Part shown: piece after piece, positions 1 through 10,039 of the stretch
How the letters are laid out: every line of letters starts with the position of its first letter
Numbering within the stretch: position 1 is the first letter of the stretch
Source: Taudactylus pleione
Lineage: Eukaryota > Chordata > Amphibia > Anura > Myobatrachidae
Assembly: GCA_031769625.1 (NCBI GenBank)
Contig: JAUIMM010000135.1
Location: 8,173,501-8,237,500, forward strand
DNA length: 64,000 nt
Direction of reading: 5' to 3'
Position numbers and translations under genes: made by a program
The notes under the pieces: model-generated
Databases searched by the model: none
Told to the model about the DNA's origin: nothing
The model's input: only the letters and a program-made list of their open reading frames with translations

Positions 1-155
1 TAGTCATTACGTCTTTGCATTCAGTAGTGCTTCCATTACAAACTCTGTATTATGCAAGAATCATGTACTAGTTCTTACACACTTTATGTTTCGGAGGAAA
101 ACAAGTAGAAAATCTATTGGCCTTTTATTTTTCTTGACTTTTCTCTATTTTTTAG

Positions 156-261
156 GCATCGGGGTACTGAAATCTGGATGGGAGCAAGTTGGACTTCACC
201 AACTGGGCTTCTTGACAAAACCGCCAGACTGGAACATGGTGCACTGCAATCAGTTTAACAA
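156..261 (+). pseudogene. C-type lectin-like (PRG2/PRG3-type) copy 1, penultimate exon, two stops
   Basis: A 106-nt exon follows a pyrimidine-rich acceptor (AG at 154-155) and ends at a GTAAGC donor (262). In phase 0 it reads the core of a C-type-lectin-like domain, including DGSKLDFTNWA at 177-209. It ends in phase 1, which fits the exon at 658. TGA interrupts it twice, at 168-170 and 213-215. The second copy (41147-41252) has CGA and GGA there, so the stops are probably C-to-T and G-to-T changes. The DGS...F/Y..W spacing resembles bone-marrow proteoglycan, a heparin-binding eosinophil granule protein, but another secreted lectin-like protein is possible. Earlier exons of this copy would lie before base 1. 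Confidence 0.72.
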
Positions 262-657
262 GTAAGCAAAAGTAAGACTATAGGCATACATAGGTATAAG
301 GTAAAATTGTACAATGAGACAAAAATGACACTAAAACATTGCTGCCAAGTGACCAAATTAAAAACAAAACTTCTGACCATTGGCCAAACAAATTTACATA
401 TTTAAAATTGTTTATTAATAGTGTAGAGCAATATACAGTGCAATGAATTTAACTTTGTGTAATTTGCCCTTTTTGGTACTTATATATGGCTTTGACATTT
501 TAATAGCTACATTTTTATTGTATGATATTTTTCTTTTTTCATGAAACTGCATTGAAACCTATTTGAATTAGATGGATGACTGTCTGTGAGACCAATTAGG
601 GTACCTGTCTGGATACAATCTGCTCTGACTCTAACACCCCTCTCTTTTTTTTACAAG

Positions 658-716
658 CCGACCAGTGGTTCACTTTCAACTGCAACACTCATCTGCCCTA
701 TATTTGTACCGTCTGA
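658..716 (+). pseudogene. C-type lectin-like copy 1, terminal coding exon
   Basis: The acceptor AG at 656-657 follows a long T tract. The exon starts in phase 1, matching the donor phase at 261, and reads DQWFTFNCNTHLPYICTV before TGA at 714-716. W...C....PYIC is the conserved C-terminal strand of C-type-lectin-like domains, with the two cysteines that close the second disulphide. This exon is intact, but the upstream exon carries two stops, so the copy is called a pseudogene. Its length (59 nt to the stop) equals that of the copy-2 exon at 42149. Confidence 0.75.
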
Positions 717-778
717 GAGTCAGCCAAGTATATACATCCTTTTAAGCTTTGATACACTGGGAATAGGATGGTAGCAGT

Positions 779-792
779 AATAAATCAATAAA
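779..792 (+). promoter_or_regulatory. Paired AATAAA polyadenylation signals of lectin copy 1
   Basis: Two AATAAA hexamers (779-784 and 787-792) lie 63-76 bases past the stop codon. The same pair occurs at the matching place in copy 2 (42271-42284), so they are probably the real 3' processing signals of the gene family. Confidence 0.6.
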
Positions 793-892
793 TCACAATG
801 CAGTATATATTATGGTGGCTTGTGTAATTATTGTGAAAGAAACATGTTTACATATTTAATGGCGACCTTACACAGAGATTCATACCCTATCT

Positions 893-1190
893 ATAATTAG
901 AATTTGAATGTTTTCAGAACAGATGGCAAAATATGCCTCGTGTGGGATAAACCACAAGACTATGTGTTGGATTGTGTGGGGTCACATTGTGTTGTTTTAG
1001 CCAATTAGTTTTAGGGGGTGGGGTTACAGTTTAGTGTATTTAAGGTTTGGGGGTCACATGGTATAAGCCTTTTTTGTGAAGAATTGGACTGCAACTGAGA
1101 TGACACTGTCTGTGTACTCACAATACCCATTAAACGCCCTATCATGTGATGTTATACTTCTCCTGTGTGCAAGTTAAGAGAAAAACAGTA
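893..1190. other. Unassigned sequence after lectin copy 1
   Basis: Similarity to the copy-2 flank fades near 918. The following bases contain a TATTTAAG box near 1038 and a T/G-rich segment that looks repeat-derived, but no TSD, terminal repeat or coding match was recognised. Confidence 0.3.
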
Positions 1191-1194
1191 TCCA

Positions 1195-2340
1195 TAAACT
1201 TATAAAATAATGACACGGATGCATATTTGTGGGGGAAAAAAGGGGTCAGTTTTACTTACAATTAAATTAATGTCAACTGGGAACAAAGGACAGATAAAGT
1301 GTGGTGGCGAAGAAAGAATGGTCCTACTCAGCATTATCACCATCTGCACACTACCTCTACTTAGGCCTTGATGAGAGGTCATTTGTCAGCCCATCACCAC
1401 AATCTCAAGGTATCTAATTCCAATTCCAATGACACAATAGAGCCATCTGGCCCAGTGGTGCCATTGACCCCAGTAGGGTAGAATCAAGTTAACCACTGTA
1501 TTGGTGGGAAGAGCACCTCAAGATCTAAAGGCAGGTAGCAACTGATATCTTTCTTTCCTGCCACAAATAAAGCAGATATAAAAAATAAACAAAACAATGG
1601 GGCAGATGGGTGGGAGAATCCTTGGCAGAAAGAGGCCCACCCATCTAGGGTATTCACACTATCAACCCACCCCTTTTACAGCCATCGGCTAACAAAATTT
1701 CAGGCTATACTATGGCAAACTTCTACCATGGTGTAACCGTTGCAGCCCCGGAGCAGTCCAAACCCAGCTAAGAGTTTAATGCATTCTGTCTCACTAAATG
1801 CCATATCATCTGATGTCAGGCTGTTAAGAACATAAAAATAACTTTAAACTAGAACTAATGACATTGAGGCATACTTGTGTTGAAAAAAATGGGTAGCTTT
1901 ATTTATATTTAAATAAATGGTAAGAGGGAAAAGAGGAAAAAGTATAACAGTGAAGAAAAAATTGCCTCACTAAGAAATATCACCATCTGCATGCCAACTC
2001 CACTTAGGTCTATATGGGGGGCCAACTGCCAGTATATCAGCACAACCTCAAGCAAACCATCTCCCATCCCAATTATACAAAAGGCCAATTTTGCCTGGTG
2101 GAGCTGCTGGCCCCAGTAGGGTAGAATAATGTACTGTATTGGCAAGGAAAGCACTTCAAGATCTAAGGGCTGATAACAACTGCTACCATTCTTTCCTGCC
2201 AACAAGGTCCCTAAGCTAAGGAGCCACTGCTGCCACCATACCTTAAGAAAAAACATCCCTATCACCCCACACCAACAATCATTCATCATTAAGGTGAAAC
2301 CCATCCAGCCTAAAGAGATGGGAATCCCTAAACCTGATCT
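1195..2340. repeat. Diverged tandem duplication, about 650-bp unit
   Basis: 1195-1700 and 1850-2240 are direct, clearly diverged copies. Shared strings include the ATCACCATCTGCA block (1337 and 1979) and CCCCAGTAGGGTAGAAT (near 1470 and 2112), in the same order and spacing. No convincing reading frame spans them; the 147-residue minus frame at 1909-2352 has low-complexity composition and no recognisable domain. Origin unknown, probably an old transposon-derived repeat duplicated in tandem. Confidence 0.6.
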
Positions 2341-2354
2341 AGGTATGTGCAATC

Positions 2355-3956
2355 TGTCACAGTTGGTGCTCGAGGGTTACCTGTATCAGGTGATGAACTG
2401 GAATCACTGGAGGCTGGCTGGACTGGAACCATGGTTACCATGAATAGCTCTTTTATTATATGAAGTGGGTAGCAGTGAGAACTGCCTTTGGTGATGAGTG
2501 ACTGGAACTGGAAACTGGAGACGTTGGAATGAGACCAGAAGGGACTTGGAGGGACCAGACTGGGACCGGCAGGTAGGCTGACTGAGCTGGTTGGGGTACC
2601 AGAAGATGAGCTTGCAGATGGATGGTAGCACGGAAGCTACTTGGTGCAGCTAATGAGCCGTGAGGTGAGTGGACTTGGAGGAACCGGACTGGGACCAGCA
2701 GGAAGGCTGACTGAGCTGGTCGGGTTACTAGTAGATGGGCTTGCAGATGGATGGTAGCGTGGAAGCTACTTGTTGTGGCTTGGGAAGCCGTGGGTAGACG
2801 TTGGTAGCTGGGTGGCTATGTGGAGCGGCTGGATAACCGTGGGTAGACGCTGGTAGCTGGGTAGCTGCGTGGAGCGGCTGGATAGCCGTGTGTAGATGCT
2901 GGTAGCTGGGTGGCTACGTGGAGCGGCTGGATAGCCGTGGGTAGACGCTGGTAGCTGGGTGGCTACGTGGAGTGGCTGGATAGCCGTGGGTAGACGCTGG
3001 TAGCTGGGTGGCTACGTGGAGCGGCTGGATAGCCGTGGGTAGACGCTGGTAGCTGGGTAGCTACGTGGAGTGGCTGGAAAGCCGTGGGTAGACGCTGGTA
3101 GCTGGGTGGCTACGTGGAGCGGCTGGATAGCCGTGGGTAGATGCTGGAAGCTGGGTAACTACGTGGAGCAGCTGGATAGCTGTGGGTAGACGCTGGTAGC
3201 TGGGTAGCTACGTGGAGCGGCTGGATAGCCGTGGGTGAGAGATGGTAGCGTGGAAGCTACGTGGTGCAGCCTGGGAGCCGTGTGGAGAAGCAGGTAGCGT
3301 GGAAGCTACTTGGAGCGGCCTGGGAGCCGTAGGTGAGAGGTGGTAGCGTGGAAGCTACTTGGTGCGGCCTGGGAGCCGTGTGGAGAAGTGGGTAACGTGG
3401 ATAGTCACTTGGAGAAGCTGGTAGCATAGAAGCTACTTGGAGCGGCCTGGGAGCCGTGTGGATAACTGAACGTAGCAGGCTTTACAGATAGCACTGGTCT
3501 AGGAACCAGCCGGAGCCTGGGACACACTGGAACTCTGGAACAACTACAGCACAAGTTGTACACCACGGAACATAACGAGATGTTCTAGCACTGAGTGCTA
3601 TTAGAGGAGGATCTATATACCTAGAGTCTGGTGGCGATTGGTGGATACAGACAGGTGGTCTGGCAGTGGCATTCAGAGTGGAGCAAGGCACAGCATGCAG
3701 AGGGAGTATTCATCTCTGCAGCCCTTGAGAATCAGGACCACACCTGTGATTCCAATTAAGACTAGCAATGCTCACAGACAGAGCAGGGTCCAGGTGTTTA
3801 ATCAGTATGGAGAGATGAGAGTTCTGCACACACAGAGATGTAACAGCCAGCATGATTCAGCCAAAGCAGATGTCCCAGGAGAATTACAAACACAGATCCA
3901 TGGAGCAGCTGGCAGAGGTAAGTCACAAAAGGTAAAAACTAGCCAGGATTGTGACA
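2355..3956 (-). repeat. 3' LTR of the BRCT-bearing retroelement
   Basis: This 1,602-bp LTR runs TGTCAC...GTGACA. Its part 3150-3956 is nearly identical to 5578-6320, the other LTR. Unusually for an LTR, about a third of it is a 49-bp minisatellite and related GTAGC-rich repeats. Confidence 0.8.
2785..3235. repeat. 49-bp minisatellite inside the LTR
   Basis: About nine copies of a 49-bp unit built around GGTAGCTGGGT and GGCTGGATAGCCGTGGGTAG, with few substitutions. It continues into related shorter units (AGGTAGCGTGGAAGCTACTT type) to about 3475. The other LTR keeps only about two units (5580-5690). Confidence 0.85.
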
Positions 3957-3972
3957 GTACCCCCCTCTTCAA
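3957..3972 (-). other. Polypurine tract next to the 3' LTR
   Basis: On the minus strand GAAGAGGGGGGTAC directly precedes the TGTCAC start of the LTR. That is where the plus-strand primer tract of an LTR retroelement lies, and it fixes the element's orientation. Confidence 0.65.
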
Positions 3973-4126
3973 GGGTGGACTCCGAACACCCAGGCAAAAC
4001 TTCCTTCAGAAATACAAGAAAGCTTCCAAAAGACTCGAAACTCGAAACACCAGGACAACTTGGAAAATTTCTAAAAACTTGGCTGAGCCTATCCGATATC
4101 TTCAAGAACTTGAAACTTTGAGAACT

Positions 4127-5434
4127 CTAGAAGGTGCTTGGAAAATTGTTTCCTGAGGTAATTTGCTCAAAAAATCTTTCCTTGGAGAGCATAATGTCAA
4201 TCAACTTAAACAAGCCATCTTCCTTAATAACCTTGACCCCAAGATTCTTTGCTTTCTCTCGTTTGGTTTTTCCACCGAAACGACCCATAACGAGATAATC
4301 GATTTTACTGCATATCTTCTCGGAAACTTTACCTCCGTAACTCTCAATTAACAACTTGGCTTCCTCCTTTTCTATGGACTCAAAATATCCCACGATCTCA
4401 AAGGTTAATCCCTTCAAGCATCTCTCTGTTCCTAGAGGAATTTGCATAGTGTTAAGGAGAGTAGCTGAAGAATTTTCCTTTTTCAGTAAAGTAGTTTTTA
4501 CAGGTAATTCTTGGGAGAACGTATTACTAGGAAGAACATGGTCTGATACCAAATGGTTGTCGAGGAAAGGAGTATTGTCATGCACATGATCGAATTCAGA
4601 ATCAGAATCCATGTCCAAAGGAAGATAAGAGGAGTTAACAAGACTTGGAAACCTAGAGGACTCCGGAGATGGGCAGAGGGAAACCCAACCAACTCTCATG
4701 GTATCATGTTGTTGGTCTCTAAAAGTTCTTTGAGTCTTCTTCTTTTGGACTGATTGATCCTGTACCATATGATTTTGAGAAGGGAGAACAGCGGGGTATG
4801 CGAGTTTAATATCTGAAGGTGCTGAAATAACTCTAGAATATTTATCAGAACGGGTATCTGGAGATGGACATATAGGAGCGAATTCTTTAAGCAGAGCTGT
4901 ACTGAAGGCAATTACGTCTTGTAGAATTGGATCCTTGGACTCAATGAGTGGGTTAGCCCACTCCAAGGCTTTACCTCTAAAGTGCATAAAAAGAAACTTG
5001 ACGATGTTGGTGGGAGTAATACCACAGGTAGGATTGGTTCTCATTAGGGCATCATAATGCTTAAGCAATACGGTGTACTGGGACAGATCATCATCAAAGG
5101 TCATGGACACTATATCATCCTGAGCTACCGCATTCTTTTCAGGAACTGAGAAGGAACCACTTAGAAATTCTTTAACATGATGATTAGATGATTTAGCCGA
5201 ACAGGCAGAATCTGGGACGGGACCAGAACGGGCACTGAGACGTTGACACCTGGAACCACTGCTGGAATTGCAAAGGGAACAGTCTTTGATAAAGTGGTCA
5301 GAAGCTCCACAATAGCGACAGAGATGTAAATCTTTACGCCGCTGGCGTTCAGCCACAGAGAGCTTGGAGCGTGGGTAACTTCGATGTCTCACTTCACTTG
5401 GCATGGAAGTATCTTTGGTTCTTAGAGATTCCAA
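4127..5434 (-). CDS. Gag-like zinc-knuckle protein fused to an RFC1-like BRCT domain
   Basis: An open frame of 435 codons counted from a TTG at 5432-5434. It stays open upstream to about 5570, and the first ATG is at 5402-5404, so the true start is unknown. Order: a Gag zinc knuckle (C39, C42, H47, C52; pattern CX2CX4HX4C); a Ty3-type capsid fragment (about residues 112-186, with GKALEWANPL); a low-complexity linker; and at residues 340-412 a BRCT fold. The BRCT keeps ESIE.EEAK, ESYGGKV, YLVMGR and EDGL in the arrangement of replication factor C large subunit (RFC1), where it binds 5'-phosphorylated duplex DNA. In Ty3 Gag the knuckle normally follows the capsid; here it precedes it, so the frame is a rearranged chimera. 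The BRCT part has no intron. Function unknown; expression not shown. Confidence 0.75.
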   Translation of the reverse strand: MESLRTKDTSMPSEVRHRSYPRSKLSVAERQRRKDLHLCRYCGASDHFIKDCSLCNSSSGSRCQRLSARSGPVPDSACSAKSSNHHVKEFLSGSFSVPEKNAVAQDDIVSMTFDDDLSQYTVLLKHYDALMRTNPTCGITPTNIVKFLFMHFRGKALEWANPLIESKDPILQDVIAFSTALLKEFAPICPSPDTRSDKYSRVISAPSDIKLAYPAVLPSQNHMVQDQSVQKKKTQRTFRDQQHDTMRVGWVSLCPSPESSRFPSLVNSSYLPLDMDSDSEFDHVHDNTPFLDNHLVSDHVLPSNTFSQELPVKTTLLKKENSSATLLNTMQIPLGTERCLKGLTFEIVGYFESIEKEEAKLLIESYGGKVSEKICSKIDYLVMGRFGGKTKREKAKNLGVKVIKEDGLFKLIDIMLSKERFFEQITSGNNFPSTF

Positions 5435-5577
5435 GACAGAATTTTTAGTTGAGACAGAGGTAGCTCTAAGAAATTCAGGAAGGAGCTGAAAGATTTTGCT
5501 GAGTAGAGCCTGTAGCTGTTCCAGCAGTTGATGGAAAGTAGTTAAGGGTTCAGGTAAGATTTGGGTATCATCTAGCC

Positions 5578-6320
5578 GGTAGATGCTTGTAGCTGGGTAA
5601 CTACGTGGAGCAGCTGGATAGCTGTGGGTAGACGCTGGTAGCTGGGTAGCTACGTGGAGCGGCTGGATAGCCGTGGGTGAGAGATGGTAGCGTGTTAGCT
5701 ACGTGGTGCGGCCTGGGAGCCGTGTGGAGAAGCAGGTAGCGTGGAAGCTACTTGGAGCGTCCTGGGAGCCATAGGTGAGAGGTGGTAGCGTGGAAGCTAC
5801 TTGGTGCGGCCTGGGAGCCGTGTGGATAACTGAACATAGCAGGCTTTACAGATAGCACTGGTCTAGGAACCAGCAGGAGCCTGGGACACACTGGAACTCA
5901 GGAACAACTACAGCACAAGTTGTACACCACGGAACGTAATGAGATGTTCTAGCACTGAGTGCTATTAGAGGAGGATCTATATACCTAGAGTCTGGCAGCG
6001 ATTGGTGGATACAGACAGGTGGTCTGGCAGTGGCATTCAGAGTGGAGCAAGGCACAGCATGCAGAGGGAGTATTCATCTCTGCAGCCCTTGAGAATCAGG
6101 ACCACACCTGTGATTTCAATTAAGACTAGCAATGCTCACAGACAGAGCAGGGTCCAGGTGTTTAATCAGTATGGAGAGATGAGAGTTCTGCACACACAGA
6201 GATGTAACAGCCAGCATGATTCAGCCAGAGCAGATGTCCCAGGAGAATTACAAACACAGATCCATGGAGCAGCTGGCAGAGGTAAGTCACAAAAGGTAAA
6301 AACTAGCCAGGATTGTGACA
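5578..6320 (-). repeat. 5' LTR of the BRCT-bearing retroelement, internally truncated
   Basis: 743 bp nearly identical to 3150-3956, ending in the same GATTGTGACA and followed by the CAATC target duplication. The inner part of the LTR (matching 2355-3150) is absent, and Gag-like coding sequence is joined directly to a minisatellite unit at about 5578. Confidence 0.8.
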
Positions 6321-6370
6321 CAATCATAACACCACCAAAACCCTGGAAACAATAGCCCATCACTTAATTT

Positions 6371-6515
6371 ACTCTTTCTTCTTCAAGGTCCATAGTGGTC
6401 CACAGGGTATAGTTGGATCTGGATCCATGGGCAACACGCAGTTAAAGCTTTAGTTCCCAGGATGCACTGGGTCCATCCTCCTCTATACCCCATCCCGAGC
6501 CACAGGCCTCAGTTT
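6371..6515 (+). repeat. DIRS left inverted terminal repeat
   Basis: The reverse complement of 9313-9480 matches this segment closely, for example GATCTGGATCC and CCCAGGATGCACTGGGTCCAT in the same order. Small indels separate the two. Confidence 0.85.
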
Positions 6516-7509
6516 GAGTTGCTGCCCGGCCGGAGTCGGGTCACCGTTTACACTGGAGGGGCTGATTATCAGCCCCTGAGCTGAATTTTTATTTTATGAG
6601 TTTTGAGTTTAGTTTTCCTTTAAACTCTTCAGAGCAGGCAGTGACGGACTGTTCATTGGACATCCGTGCTGCCGCTCCATCACCCCACCAGTGCTGCGAT
6701 GCCCGTACAGATCTGGGGATCTCGGTGGGACTCCAGAGTCTGTGCTAGCCAGATTATGCGGGTTCCATGAACTGCTGTCGGATCTTCAGGGTCAGGTAAA
6801 TCACGAATCACCACTTGGGGTGATCCGCATGTTCAAGCAGCCTGTTTCCTCCGGTTGTTGGGTACACACGAGAGGTGCTGGCAGTGGCAGCGGGCCCCCC
6901 CTTTCCCCGTGCATCCACTAGACCACCAGGGACTTTTGTTCGGCAGTGGGAGCCAGTGTCCTGGAGGTTAATAGCCGGCCAGGGGAGGCAGCCTTCCATG
7001 TTTAGTGGCTTCTCCCCTCAGCTAAGCCCACATTTCTGCTCGGGTCTGGCATTGCTGAGCTATTCTCTTCCTATGGCCACTTCCCCTCTGAGGTCTCCGG
7101 TGGCCATTTTTCACTGGCACATTGCAGATCTCTCCGGATAGCATGCGGACCGGTCCCCCTGTTTACCTCTCCCCTGGAGTCAGTGTATACAGCACTATAG
7201 CCCTCCCAGACACTGTATCTGGGCAGATTGATTATAGTGTCAAAGTGCAGTAAGTACTTATGCATTGTATGTGACTTATACTAGCGCTGACTGTCTGTGT
7301 CTGTTTTTCTGATTCTTTCAGTCTATACCTATCCCTTTCCTTTTCCTACAGCCCTGAAAGGTGTGTGTAGGGAAGTTTCTGTGACCTCACATATATAAAT
7401 TCAGGTATTTGTGAGGTCTGTCACATACAGTTGTGTGCTACATGGTACCATATTGTTGGACCTGTGTGTTGCATACCAGTGGGTTCCCAGTGGGGCGCTT
7501 CCAGTTTTA

Positions 7510-7815
7510 CCATATATATATACATCAACCATCTAGGGGGCAGTGATGACAGAGGTGTAACGCATCCTGTTTTGGGCAGAGTGCCACCAGTGTTTTGTGT
7601 TCATTCCAGGAGTCCTCAATTGGGAAGCGGACTTCCTCAGCTGTAATGACGTGCATCCCGGGAATGGTTTCGTCACCAAGAGGTGTTTCAACTCCTTGTG
7701 GACAAATGGGGCCTGCCGGAGGTGGACCTCATGGCTTCCTGTCACAATCACAAGTTGCCAGTGTACAGGTCCAGAACAAGAGATGCTGACGCAAGCTTGG
7801 TGGACGCTCTGTCAG
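7510..7815 (+). pseudogene. DIRS RNase H C-terminus remnant
   Basis: The frame starting near 7510 reads YINHLGGSDDRGV. After a frame change, 7597 onward reads IPGVLNWEADFLS, followed by a segment around LPEVDLMASCHN. These are the end of the DIRS RNase H domain (IPG..N..AD.LS) and the linker to the recombinase. At least one frameshift and loss of the upstream RT make it non-functional. Confidence 0.75.
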
Positions 7816-8115
7816 TGAGGTGGACCTTATAGTTTGCATATCTGTTTTCTCCAATATCCCTGCTTCCTCGAGTTCTTCGGAAATTAAAGCAAGATGGTGG
7901 CATGATCCTGCTGGTAGCTCTGGCTTGGCCCACAAGTCCTTGGTACTCAGATTTTCAGAGTCTCTCCATCGACACTACGCTCCTGCTGCCTCAATATCTG
8001 GACCTGTTGTCTCAGGGTCCTTGCCTTTATCCGGATCTGGGACATCTGTCTTTGACGACGTGGATCTTGAGATATCCATCTTAAAGTCCAAGTGCTTCTC
8101 TAGCTTGTCATCAGC

Positions 8116-9030
8116 ATGATTCCTCGAGCATGCAAGCCTGCCTCCACCAGGATCTACTACAGAATATGGCATACCTTTTTTCAGGGATGTAGCTCAATAA
8201 ATTACGACCCTCAAGTGTTTCGTATTTCTAGGATTTTGGCTTTCCTTCAGTCTGATTTGGACCTCGGCCTACACCTGGTCTCGTTAAAAGTGCATGTATC
8301 TGCACTGTCTGTGTGTTTCCAGCGAAGGATAGCTCTGCTTCCGGATATCCATACCTTTTTCCAAGGTGTCCTCTGGATTCAGCCTCCCTTCATTCCCCCA
8401 GTGGCGCCTTGGGATTTGGCAATAGTTCTTCGAGCCCTCCAGGGTCCTCCTTTTGAACCACTAGATTCGGTGGAGCTCAAGTGGGTGACAGCTAAGACTC
8501 TTTTTCTCCTGGCGATTGCTTTGACCAGGAGGGTGTCAGATTTGGGAGCACTCTCTTGTCTGCCTCCCTTTCTGATATTTCACCAGGACAGGGCTGTACT
8601 TCACACTCAGCCAGGATTTCTACCTAAGATGGTTTCTAATTTCCACATTGTTGTTCCGGCCTTTCAGTTACCACACTTGTCGGCTGGTGATGTGGTCCAT
8701 GCTCTCAGGATTTATGTGGATCGGACCAGTTCCCTTCGGATTCCTTATTTGTACTCTTTGGTTTTCACAAAAGGGGATGGCCAGCCAACAAACAAACTTT
8801 GGCTAGATGGCTTCGTATGACTATATTGGAGGCTTACACACAAGCAGGCCTGCTTGTTCCAGCTTCTGCTAAAGCTCATTCCACTTGGTCAGTGGGCCCC
8901 TTGTGGGCAGCTCGCCATGGTGCCTCAGCTGTTCAACTGTGTCTTCCATTCAGACCTTTCTGAGGTTCTATGCTTTTGAGACTGTCACCTCTCTGGATGC
9001 TTCCTTTGGGTGCCGGATTCTCCTCTTAGC
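8116..9030 (+). pseudogene. DIRS tyrosine recombinase (integrase), broken
   Basis: The frame 8116-8820 covers most of the recombinase: a core start (DLAIVLRALQGPPFEPL), the box with a catalytic arginine (FLLAIALTRRVSDLGAL) and the following strands. After a frame change the 3' part continues (RMTILEAYTQAGL, then KAHSTWSVGPLWAARHGA and TFLRFYAFETV), which matches the C-terminal catalytic boxes of DIRS recombinases. The recombinase joins a circular cDNA into the genome by strand exchange, which is why DIRS elements leave no ordinary target duplication. The HXXR-type position reads HSTW, so a key arginine appears lost. Confidence 0.8.
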
Positions 9031-9312
9031 ACAGGAGCATCCCCACCCTTAATTGGACTGATTTGGGACAACCCAAGGTCACCCTGTGGACTCCCTATGG
9101 ACCCTGAAGAAAATAAGAATTATGGTAAGGACTTACCTTTGTTATCTCTTTCTTTGAAGTCCATAGTGTCCACAGGGCACCTGCCCTGATGCACCTGGCT
9201 TCATATGGGCTGTGTTACTGGTCACTGGTTTCCATCTCCCTTTCTGTGAGTGTGATTCTCAAGTGTTCCAGTCTCCCTTCTCTCTGCTTTTCCTCATCCG
9301 GCCTTGGCTACT

Positions 9313-9480
9313 TACTAACTGAGGTGCCTGTGGCTCGGGGGTGGGGTATAGAGTAGTATGGACCCAGTGCATCCTGGGAGCTAAAGCTTCAACTGCATGG
9401 TGCCCGTGGATCCAGATCCAGATATATAGGTAAAGATATAGTTCACCCTGTGGACCCTATGGATTTTGAAGAAAGAGTGA
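9313..9480 (-). repeat. DIRS right inverted terminal repeat
   Basis: Inverted counterpart of 6371-6515. The element's outer end is in GAAGAAAGAGTGATAACAAAGG. Confidence 0.85.
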
Positions 9481-9502
9481 TAACAAAGGTAAGTTCTTAC
9501 CA

Positions 9503-10030
9503 TATCTTTCATTTTTCCAAGCTAAATCCAACACTACTGGTGACTAACCACCTGTATATACCTAAGTAATTTCTGTCCACAGAACACAACAAAAGTGCCA
9601 CATCCTCATAATTCTTTCCAATTCAATGAGATGGAAGTACACAGATCCAAAAATGTATAGATTCCAAATCATTGCCACCTAGATTAACAAGGAAAGGGAA
9701 ACCAAACAATTACCCCAAAAAATCTAAATAATCAAAAAGAGCATGCCATCTTGTCGCCTAAAATAAAGTGAGACCTAGCTAACTGGGGTATGCATTTAAC
9801 AGATTTTAATTGCATTCATACCTGGATTTTCCCAGCAGCTCACAACTCGATGCAGCAATTATTCACGGACCTGGAAAGATCTACACATTTTTTCAGTTAC
9901 CTTGATTGGTCCTGGTAAGTGGCCCCTTTGCCTCTTGAATGGATCTCCAAGGACTTCACAAAGGATCTCCTTCTCTTGGAACTCTTTCCTATGCAATCAG
10001 AAAATTATATTCATGCGTGTAAACTTTGGT
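9503..10030. other. No recognisable feature
   Basis: A/T-rich sequence without a coding match. The last 200 bases may belong to the upstream part of the recombinase element remnant that follows, but no motif proves it. Confidence 0.4.
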
Positions 10031-10039
10031 GTAGTGCAT

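Larger units (their letters stand above)
2355..6320 (-). mobile_element. LTR retroelement with captured BRCT domain (non-autonomous, Ty3/Gypsy-type)
   Basis: The element is bounded by CAATC on both sides (2350-2354 and 6321-6325), a 5-bp target duplication typical of LTR elements. Its outer ends are TGTCAC and GTGACA. In minus orientation it has a truncated 5' LTR (6320-5578), one long reading frame (about 5570-4127), a purine-rich tract (about 3972-3957) and a full 3' LTR (3956-2355). It has no protease, reverse transcriptase or integrase, so it must have moved with proteins supplied in trans. The 5' LTR lost its internal part, the primer-binding site and probably the Gag start, perhaps by recombination within the LTR minisatellite. 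Confidence 0.85.
6366..9500 (+). mobile_element. DIRS-type tyrosine-recombinase retrotransposon, deleted and decayed
   Basis: Inverted terminal repeats (about 6371-6515 and 9313-9480) enclose an RNase H tail and a tyrosine recombinase, the hallmark order of DIRS elements. A copy of the outer-end sequences lies inside the right end (about 9085-9180), like the internal complementary region DIRS elements use to close a circular intermediate. At about 3.1 kb it is far shorter than a full DIRS element, and most of the reverse transcriptase is missing. The stretch 6516-7500 holds no recognisable frame and may be the leader or decayed gag. Confidence 0.85.

Noticed and set aside
1909..2352. 147-residue minus frame
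   Set aside because: No recognisable domain; it lies in a diverged tandem duplication whose other half has no equivalent frame.
3638..4156. 172-residue + strand frame in the LTR element
   Set aside because: It lies antisense to the element, half inside the LTR, and its LTR-encoded part merely repeats at 6002-6355.
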